From NCBI GenBank assembly GCA_032229885.1, contig JAVYAJ010000129.1, positions 1 to 8,908 on the forward strand: a stretch of DNA of 8,908 nt, given 5' to 3'. Within the stretch, counting starts at the first letter, position 1. The number at the start of each line of letters is the position of its first letter. The DNA is from Anammoximicrobium sp032229885. GTDB lineage: Bacteria > Planctomycetota > Planctomycetia > Pirellulales > Pirellulaceae. Positions 1 to 4,397 of this stretch are shown piece by piece. Made by a program: the position numbers and the translations under genes. The notes under the pieces were generated by a model. That model did not search any database. It worked only from the letters and a program-made list of their open reading frames with translations, and had not been told where the DNA came from.

Positions 1-419
1 AATGCCGCTTCCACCTAAGACGGTCCGGTGCCAGCAACCCGCAAGTGTACTGTACAGACCAGTGTACAAGATGCGCGCACCGTGCGCGCATGATACGGAC
101 TAAGACTCGAAGTTGGCCACCTGACGGCCCGCCTGGATGACGGGGCGGGTCGGTTGAATTGTACCGTGTCGTGTTCGCCACGTCTCTGCGCGGCGTTTCA
201 TGCGTCGCCAACGACGAAGACACGTCGCGTCAGGGCAGCGACCCACCCGCGCGTCGGTGCGTTTGCGCGTCCGTGCATCGGCGCAGGAACGTGTCGCGCG
301 CGGCAGCAGAGCTAGCAGCCGGGGCGTGAACAATCGTCTTGAATCCGCCGATCGATTTGCGTACCATCCCGCAGCTTGTCTGCAAAGATCACCTCGGCTC
401 GATGGATCGAGTGTTTCCG
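1..419. other. Upstream intergenic region, no convincing gene
   Basis: I see no gene here that I trust. Frame 1 reads five codons and a TAA at 16-18, which could be the tail of a gene outside the window, but five residues cannot be assigned. Open frames on both strands between about 100 and 570 are arginine-rich and look like GC-driven artefacts. Notable content is a direct repeat AGTGTAC at 44-50 and 61-67, a near-perfect palindrome at 71-91 and a GC-rich imperfect inverted repeat at about 126-149. I found no convincing -35/-10 pair for the gene that follows. Confidence 0.6.
71..91. repeat. 10-bp inverted repeat with a one-base centre
   Basis: Arms ATGCGCGCAC (71-80) and GTGCGCGCAT (82-91) are perfectly complementary around a single C at 81. 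The tiny centre fits a dimeric protein-binding operator. As RNA it would fold with a slightly opened loop and could stop transcription from a gene to the left, but no T-run follows. The AGTGTAC direct repeat lies just to its left. Function is not known. Confidence 0.55.
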
Positions 420-929
420 ATGTTGGATTTCGACGTGCAACGCTGCGGACGAAAGTGCGCGAAGACAGATCGCGAGTTTCAACCGGGCGAGACATTTTAC
501 TCGGTGTTGATCCCGCAAGACGCTGAAATCGTCCGTTGCGATTTCGCCCCGGAGGCGTGGGAAGGCCCACCGGAAAACGCCGTCGGCTGGTGGAAGGCGC
601 AGCTTCCGGAAGCCAATGCCAAGCGAGCCAACTGGGCGCCCAACGACGTGATGCTGGAATACTTCGAGCGGCTGCAGGGACAAGCCGAAGCGGCCGATGT
701 CTGCTATGTCGTGGCGCTGTTGATGGCTCGACGGCGAATTGCCCGGCTCGAAGAGACGCAGCGAGACGATTCGGGACGCGAAGTGTTGGTCCTGTTTTGT
801 CCCCAGACGGAGAGCGAGTACCGCGTGCCGGTCGTCGTGCCGGATGCCGCGCGAGCCCGCGAAATCCAGGACGAACTGACGCGGTTACTGTTGGTCGGTC
901 ACGAATCGAGCCGCGACGGTCGCAACTGA
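420..929 (+). CDS. Conserved planctomycete protein of unknown function, C-x3-C motif
   Basis: A soluble protein of 169 residues with no signal peptide or membrane segment. It opens with MLDFDVQRCGRKC, where C9 and C13 form a C-x3-C pair, followed by FQPGETFYSVL, a tryptophan-rich stretch (EAWEGPP, GWWKAQ) and a helical segment with ALLMARRRIARLEE. The last third, with EVLVLFCP and EYRVPVVVP, looks like beta strands. From memory, similar proteins of this size start at this Met and occur in many planctomycetes as uncharacterised proteins; I cannot name a function. The frame is open upstream, so ATG 402 or TTG 339 are alternative starts. None has a strong Shine-Dalgarno, and 420 was chosen because the conserved FDVQRC block follows directly. 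The next gene starts 121 bp downstream on the same strand. Confidence 0.8.
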   Translation: MLDFDVQRCGRKCAKTDREFQPGETFYSVLIPQDAEIVRCDFAPEAWEGPPENAVGWWKAQLPEANAKRANWAPNDVMLEYFERLQGQAEAADVCYVVALLMARRRIARLEETQRDDSGREVLVLFCPQTESEYRVPVVVPDAARAREIQDELTRLLLVGHESSRDGRN

Positions 930-984
930 GAGGGCCATGCGCGGATCAGAATGATCGGTCGAACGCCGAGAGCTGTGCGGCCCC

Positions 985-1002
985 GGCGGACAGTAGTCCG
1001 CC
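985..1002. repeat. Perfect 7-bp hairpin between the first two genes
   Basis: GGCGGAC (985-991) and GTCCGCC (996-1002) are perfectly complementary around the loop AGTA. The hairpin lies 56 nt after the first stop codon and 48 nt before the lipoprotein start. There is no T-tract on either side, so a classic intrinsic terminator is not supported. It could be an RNA-processing or stability element, or a leader hairpin of the downstream gene. Confidence 0.5.
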
Positions 1003-1038
1003 CGACAAGGTTCCATTCCCAGCCGCGCAAAGTGTAGC

Positions 1039-1045
1039 AAGGAAG
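1039..1045 (+). promoter_or_regulatory. Shine-Dalgarno AAGGAAG that fixes a TTG start
   Basis: AAGGAAG lies five bases before TTG at 1051. The first in-frame ATG (1183) would remove the signal peptide and lipobox, so this site together with the signal peptide supports the TTG start. Confidence 0.6.
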
Positions 1046-1050
1046 CAAGG

Positions 1051-2058
1051 TTGAAGCGACGGGCGGCGCGTTATCTGTGGTTGATCGCGGCGCTGCTGTG
1101 CAGCGGCGGCGCAGGCTGTCCCACGCTGCGTCCCCAGTTGGCCGCGCCGGCGCCGACGTTGTTCGCGGGTCCGCCGACGCTGATGGAAGTGGTCGCCGCG
1201 GTCAACGCCACCAGCGGGCAGATCCGCCAACTGCAGACGGATTCGGCCAGTCTGTCCATCCCCGGACTGCCGGCGCTGCGAGCCAGCATCGCCGCCGGTC
1301 CGCCGCGCAATTTTCGCCTCCGTGCAAGCTTTATCGGCGTCGGCGAGGTGCTGGATTTGGGCAGCAACGATCAAGTTCTATGGGCCATGGTCGATGCGCC
1401 GCAGTTGGTGTCCGAAATCCCGCGCGCCGTGTATTTCGCCCGCCAAGATCAATATCTGAACAGCGACGCCCGCCGGATGCTGCCGATCCAGCCGCAGTGG
1501 CTGGTCGAAGCGTTTGGGCTGGTCCACCTGGATCCCGCGGGCCAGCACGAAGGGCCGTACCAGCGTGGGCCGGGCGAGTTGGAAATTCGCACGCGGCTTG
1601 CGTCGCCCGAGGGTGAGGTGACGCGCGTGGTGGTCCTGCACGATCGGTTCGGATGGATCCAACAGCAGCACTGGTACGACGTCCGAGGCCAGTTGATCGC
1701 GTCGGTGCTCGCCTCGCAGCACCAGTACGAGCCGTCGTTGGGCGTCTCGCTGCCGCACGTGATCGAAGTGCGTCTGCCGCCACCGGCCACATCTCTCCAG
1801 ATCCGCGTCCAGACGTACGCCGTCAACCAAGCGTATAGCGACCCGGCCCAGCTCTGGGCCATGCCAGCCTTTCAAGGTTATCCGCTGGTCGATCTGGCGG
1901 CCGCCGGGCCGCCGTCGGCCGCAATCCCTCCGGGCAACGCCTCGAACCAGCCGTCCGGGCCAGCCGAGGGGATTCCTCCCACGGGGTATCGGCCGAACTA
2001 TCGAGGCTACTCGGCGCGGCGACCGGACCCGCCAACGCCCCAGTGGACGTTGCAATAA
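1051..2058 (+). CDS. Predicted outer-membrane lipoprotein, LolA/LolB/DUF4292-like
   Basis: A 335-residue protein with a lipoprotein signal: basic MKRRAARY, a hydrophobic stretch LWLIAALLC and a lipobox ending GAGC, putting the lipidated cysteine at residue 23. Residues about 43-255 alternate short strands with few charged clusters (LQTDSASLSIPG, NFRLRASF, VLDLGSNDQVLWAMV, LPHVIEVRLP), like the half-barrel of LolA, LolB and DUF4292 lipoproteins, where an early helix is followed by strands beginning around SLSIPG. This is fold resemblance judged by eye, not a proven assignment. The tail from about 285 is rich in proline, glycine and arginine and probably disordered. It may handle lipid or lipoproteins at the envelope, but this is inference. 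It lies 121 bp after the preceding gene, with which it may be co-transcribed. Confidence 0.85.
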   Translation: MKRRAARYLWLIAALLCSGGAGCPTLRPQLAAPAPTLFAGPPTLMEVVAAVNATSGQIRQLQTDSASLSIPGLPALRASIAAGPPRNFRLRASFIGVGEVLDLGSNDQVLWAMVDAPQLVSEIPRAVYFARQDQYLNSDARRMLPIQPQWLVEAFGLVHLDPAGQHEGPYQRGPGELEIRTRLASPEGEVTRVVVLHDRFGWIQQQHWYDVRGQLIASVLASQHQYEPSLGVSLPHVIEVRLPPPATSLQIRVQTYAVNQAYSDPAQLWAMPAFQGYPLVDLAAAGPPSAAIPPGNASNQPSGPAEGIPPTGYRPNYRGYSARRPDPPTPQWTLQ

Positions 2059-2066
2059 GCCGCCAG

Positions 2067-2094
2067 AATCGGCCGGCGTCGGCGATCGCCGATT
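2067..2094. terminator. Possible terminator between convergent genes
   Basis: AATCGGC (2067-2073) pairs with GCCGATT (2088-2094). Inside it sits a perfect 14-bp palindrome TCGGCGATCGCCGA (2079-2092) that would compete as an alternative fold. A short T-run (TTTT at 2102-2105) follows about seven bases after the stem on the plus strand. The position, nine bases after the lipoprotein stop and facing a convergent gene, suits a terminator, but the U-tract is poor. Confidence 0.35.
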
Positions 2095-2205
2095 GACCTG
2101 ATTTTCGCAGGTCGTATCTCAGCACGCTGCGACTGAAACAAGCTGTCGATCCGCTCGTGATTTCGCGCCGATCCTCGTCCTCGATCGGAAATCATGCACA
2201 TCGAC

Positions 2206-2691
2206 CTAGAGCTCGAAGTTATTTTCCGCCTTCGGGGCGGCGACGGTGACCCGCAACGGAGAGGTCTCCGGCTCAGTATACTTGGCCGGCACGTACTGTT
2301 TCAGCCCTTTGCTGATGGCGTCGTTTTCGTCGATGATGTCCGGCGGCGGCGGGCTGCCATCGGGCATCGCGACGCGGCTGAGCACGACGACGTACTCGCC
2401 CGGAATGACGCCCTTGGTCTGATCGGGCGAAACCCGCGGCGCCAGCGTGGACATCTCATAGGCCCCGCTGTCGTCCGTGACGGCCGTCGCTTCACGTCCT
2501 CCGGCGCTCTGAATCGTGGGGATGAACCGGATGCTGGCGCCGGGCAAGGGCTTGCCATCGACGGTCACTCGCCCGGTGGCGGGGACCGCATCCTTCATAA
2601 AGCTGACGTCGCTCTGACTTCCGCATCCACTGATTGCGGATATCATCGCGATGACAAGCCCGACAGCCACAGACATCTTAGCGATGTGCAT
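2206..2691 (-). CDS. Small lipoprotein with carboxypeptidase-regulatory/transthyretin-like domain
   Basis: A 161-residue predicted lipoprotein. The signal peptide MHIAKMSVAVGLVIAMIS leads to lipobox AISGC, with C23 as the lipidated residue. A single beta-sandwich domain follows: GRVTVDGKPLPGASIRFIP (about 40-58), then AVTDDSGAYEM (70-80), a PGEYVVVLSRV strand (97-107) and the closing VPAKYTEPETSPLRVTV plus a short ENNFEL end. This order (VTVDGKPL, TDxxGxY, PGxY, PAKY) is the typical planctomycete carboxypeptidase-regulatory-like family, usually next to DUF1559 genes, as here. It has no peptidase residues; the domain is structural, perhaps binding other envelope proteins. The frame is open a further 31 codons upstream, but this Met has AGGAGA (2701-2706) nine bases before it and gives a normal signal peptide. 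It follows the DUF1559 gene after 269 bp. Confidence 0.88.
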   Translation of the reverse strand: MHIAKMSVAVGLVIAMISAISGCGSQSDVSFMKDAVPATGRVTVDGKPLPGASIRFIPTIQSAGGREATAVTDDSGAYEMSTLAPRVSPDQTKGVIPGEYVVVLSRVAMPDGSPPPPDIIDENDAISKGLKQYVPAKYTEPETSPLRVTVAAPKAENNFEL

Positions 2692-2700
2692 CCCACACGG

Positions 2701-2706
2701 TCTCCT
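2701..2706 (-). promoter_or_regulatory. Shine-Dalgarno AGGAGA for the small lipoprotein gene
   Basis: On the minus strand AGGAGA precedes ATG 2691 by nine bases. It supports this start over the Met 31 codons upstream in the same frame. Confidence 0.6.
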
Positions 2707-2820
2707 CGAAAAACAAGCGGCGACAAACACAGCTCGCGCCCACGAAGGGCGGGATGGTTGGCTTTCTACGGCGTGACGCATCAACGAGGCCGGCCAAGCA
2801 GCGGCTCGCGGTGTAACCGA

Positions 2821-2854
2821 GCAACAGGCGACCGACGCGCGGCGCGCCTGTTGC
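2821..2854 (-). repeat. 10-bp hairpin in the DUF1559-lipoprotein spacer
   Basis: GCAACAGGCG (2821-2830) and CGCCTGTTGC (2845-2854) are perfectly complementary around a 14-base GC-rich loop. It lies 106 bases after the DUF1559 stop and 129 bases before the lipoprotein start. No T-run follows on the minus strand. It may end most DUF1559 transcripts, or protect their 3' ends so the two genes are expressed at different levels. Confidence 0.55.
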
Positions 2855-2960
2855 CCAGTTCACGCGTTTCAGTCGCGGGCGGAGAGCAGGCCGCTGTACG
2901 ACGATACTTACTCAACAAAGGCCCAATCAGGCGGGCGTTCAGCAGGGTGGCGCCGAAGCT

Positions 2961-3935
2961 CTAGAAGTCGGGGAGCGGCTCGCCGTCGGCGATTACGCTC
3001 AATCGATTCCGCAACGTGGCGTCCGCGCTTTCGGCCATGAAACGCACCGACGCGTCGCCCATCAGGATGTGCAGACCGCCGGGATGAAAGCTGCCCGTGT
3101 TCATCCAGTCGCCCAACCGGGTCCCCGCGTATTGAACGCTGCACTCGTACGGCGGCGTCCCCCAGGTCACGTTATAATACGTGTAATTCGGTGGATTCCG
3201 CGACAGCGACAGGCCAACCTGCGTATAGCCGCGCCTCGCCCATTCCGCGTTGCTGCCGTTGCAGCAGCACGAGCGAAACGACTCGGTCATCGCCACGACA
3301 TTGCTCGTGCCGTCCACGATGTGCTGCGTCCCGCAGAAGCTGTTGTCCTCGAACATCGTGCGCGTCGTGGCGCCGCGATTGCGCCAGGCGCTGCACTCGC
3401 TCCAGGAGCGGTACACGATGAAATCGTAATTCGTACGTCTTCGATAGGCTTCGTCCGGATCGCTCGGGCAGACAAACGGCGGGGGCGCGTTGAGCGCCAC
3501 AAAGGCCGCGTTCGCCGCGCTGACGCCGCCGCCGGCCAAGGGCGCCGGGTTGGTCACCGAACCATGGACGTCCGACGCGAAAGCCGACAGAAAATCAGCC
3601 TGGTCGTACAGTGCCTGTTGTTCCAGGAATGGCAACAGCAAGACCAAACCGTTCAGGTTCATCGCTCGGTAGCCACCCGGTGTGTCCGGCATGGCCGGCG
3701 GGCCACTGAGACAGTCTCGGTTGGCCACCTGCGCCGGCGGAAAGACTTTGTGCGTGTCCAAATAGTTGTGCAGCGCCACGCCCAATTGCTTCATCTTGTT
3801 GCCGCACTGCGAGCGGCGGGCCGCCTCGCGGGCGGCTTGAATCGCCGGGAGCAGCAGGGCCACCAGGATCCCGATGATGGCGATCACCACCAACAATTCG
3901 ACGAGGGTGAACGCCAGCCACTTGTAACGTCGCAT
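2961..3935 (-). CDS. DUF1559 (prepilin-like, H-X9-DG-type) surface protein
   Basis: A 324-residue member of the DUF1559 family. The N-terminus is a type IV pilin-like signal: basic MRRYKW, then AFTLVELLVVIAIIGILVAL with the conserved Glu at residue 13 (position +5 of the processed form), continuing into the family hallmark IQAAREAARRSQCGNKMKQ. The C-terminal half has DGTSNVVAMTES (208-219) and the block HPGGLHILMGDASVRF (284-299), the H-X9-DG region. Two hallmarks are altered: alanine replaces glycine before the predicted cleavage site, and the final motif reads DA instead of DG. There are nine cysteines, including CCC at 223-225. The start was chosen for the pilin signal and GGAGG eight bases upstream; 32 more open codons upstream lie in the leader. 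Such proteins are thought to be exported and surface-located; the exact role is unknown. Confidence 0.93.
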   Translation of the reverse strand: MRRYKWLAFTLVELLVVIAIIGILVALLLPAIQAAREAARRSQCGNKMKQLGVALHNYLDTHKVFPPAQVANRDCLSGPPAMPDTPGGYRAMNLNGLVLLLPFLEQQALYDQADFLSAFASDVHGSVTNPAPLAGGGVSAANAAFVALNAPPPFVCPSDPDEAYRRRTNYDFIVYRSWSECSAWRNRGATTRTMFEDNSFCGTQHIVDGTSNVVAMTESFRSCCCNGSNAEWARRGYTQVGLSLSRNPPNYTYYNVTWGTPPYECSVQYAGTRLGDWMNTGSFHPGGLHILMGDASVRFMAESADATLRNRLSVIADGEPLPDF

Positions 3936-3943
3936 GATTAGCG

Positions 3944-3948
3944 CCTCC
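3944..3948 (-). promoter_or_regulatory. Strong Shine-Dalgarno GGAGG of the DUF1559 gene
   Basis: GGAGG on the minus strand, eight bases before ATG 3935. It settles the start against the Met at 4031 further upstream in the same frame. Confidence 0.75.
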
Positions 3949-3973
3949 GAGAAAAAGAACAGACCAGAGTCTT

Positions 3974-4001
3974 CGTTCGGTTGATACCGTATCGACGAAC
4001 G
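3974..4001 (-). repeat. Near-palindrome in the DUF1559 leader
   Basis: CGTTCG (3974-3979) pairs with CGAACG (3996-4001), and GATAC (3983-3987) pairs with GTATC (3989-3993) around one central C. Between the two blocks are a T-A pair, a G-T pair and one bulged G. It ends 38 bases before the start codon, so it could be an operator in DNA or a translation-control hairpin in RNA. Confidence 0.5.
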
Positions 4002-4049
4002 TCGTCGCTCCTGAGAATTAAGACAGCGCACGCAAACCTTCGCGGCGTG

Positions 4050-4075
4050 GCGGACCGTGTTGCATCATGGTCCGC
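4050..4075 (-). repeat. Hairpin in the DUF1559 leader
   Basis: GCGGACC (4050-4056) and GGTCCGC (4069-4075) pair perfectly. GTG/CAT extends the stem by three more pairs on the plus-strand reading, including a G-T wobble, to a six-base loop. It lies downstream of the promoter, inside the predicted leader RNA. Confidence 0.5.
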
Positions 4076-4125
4076 GTCTGTAATTGCTGGTGCGTGCGAC
4101 TTTGCACACACGAACTGGAGCTTTG

Positions 4126-4154
4126 ATTGTATCGATCGGGCTTTTCAACGTCAA
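4126..4154 (-). promoter_or_regulatory. Sigma70-type promoter for the DUF1559 gene
   Basis: On the minus strand, TTGACG (4149-4154) and TACAAT (4126-4131) are separated by exactly 17 bases. Each box differs from consensus at one position. Transcription should start near 4119, giving a leader of roughly 180 nt before ATG 3935. This is the best promoter match I see in the window. Confidence 0.65.
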
Positions 4155-4254
4155 CAAACTGTCAGCGTCGACAAACCTACGACGCATAGATTGCGGCGAG
4201 GCCTTCCCGGCAACGCGAATCGAACTTCGGACGCGATCGCATCATCCGGATTCG

Positions 4255-4280
4255 TTCTGGGACAACGCCCGGACCCAGAA
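4255..4280 (-). terminator. Possible terminator hairpin of the propeller-TPR gene
   Basis: TTCTGGG (4255-4261) and CCCAGAA (4274-4280) pair perfectly around 12 bases, about 120 nt after the TGA at 4398-4400 on the minus strand and upstream of the DUF1559 promoter. There is no U-run, so the role is uncertain. Confidence 0.3.
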
Positions 4281-4353
4281 TCGACACCCGGATCGAGCGT
4301 TTCCGCTGGCCGGGGGGCGAACGCCGCGAGGTCTGCGCAGCCGGGATATTCTG

Positions 4354-4387
4354 AGTCGCGCGCGACGACTGGTGGGCGGCGCGCCGC
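4354..4387. repeat. Two 12-bp GC palindromes after the propeller-TPR stop codon
   Basis: GTCGCGCGCGAC (4355-4366) and GCGGCGCGCCGC (4376-4387) are each perfect palindromes, lying within 45 bases downstream of the minus-strand stop. AGTCG/CGACT gives an alternative pairing at 4354-4370. They could form compact 3'-end structures, although chance is not excluded in GC-rich DNA. Confidence 0.35.
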
Positions 4388-4397
4388 GGGCGCCGGA

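Larger units (their letters stand above)
3936..4397. other. 462-bp intergenic region with the DUF1559 promoter and leader
   Basis: No gene is seen. From the left it holds the DUF1559 leader (about 3936-4119) with two hairpins, the promoter (4126-4154), an inverted repeat TTCTGGG/CCCAGAA (4255-4261 and 4274-4280) and two GC palindromes just after the stop of the upstream gene. Open plus-strand frames through here run into the antisense of the TPR gene and look like artefacts. Confidence 0.6.

Noticed and set aside
1..18. Tail of an upstream gene ending at TAA 16-18
   Set aside because: Five codons only; such an end occurs by chance and cannot be assigned.
3069..3941. Plus-strand open frame (290 codons) opposite the DUF1559 gene
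   Set aside because: Antisense to a well-supported gene, Arg-rich and without domains or ribosome site.
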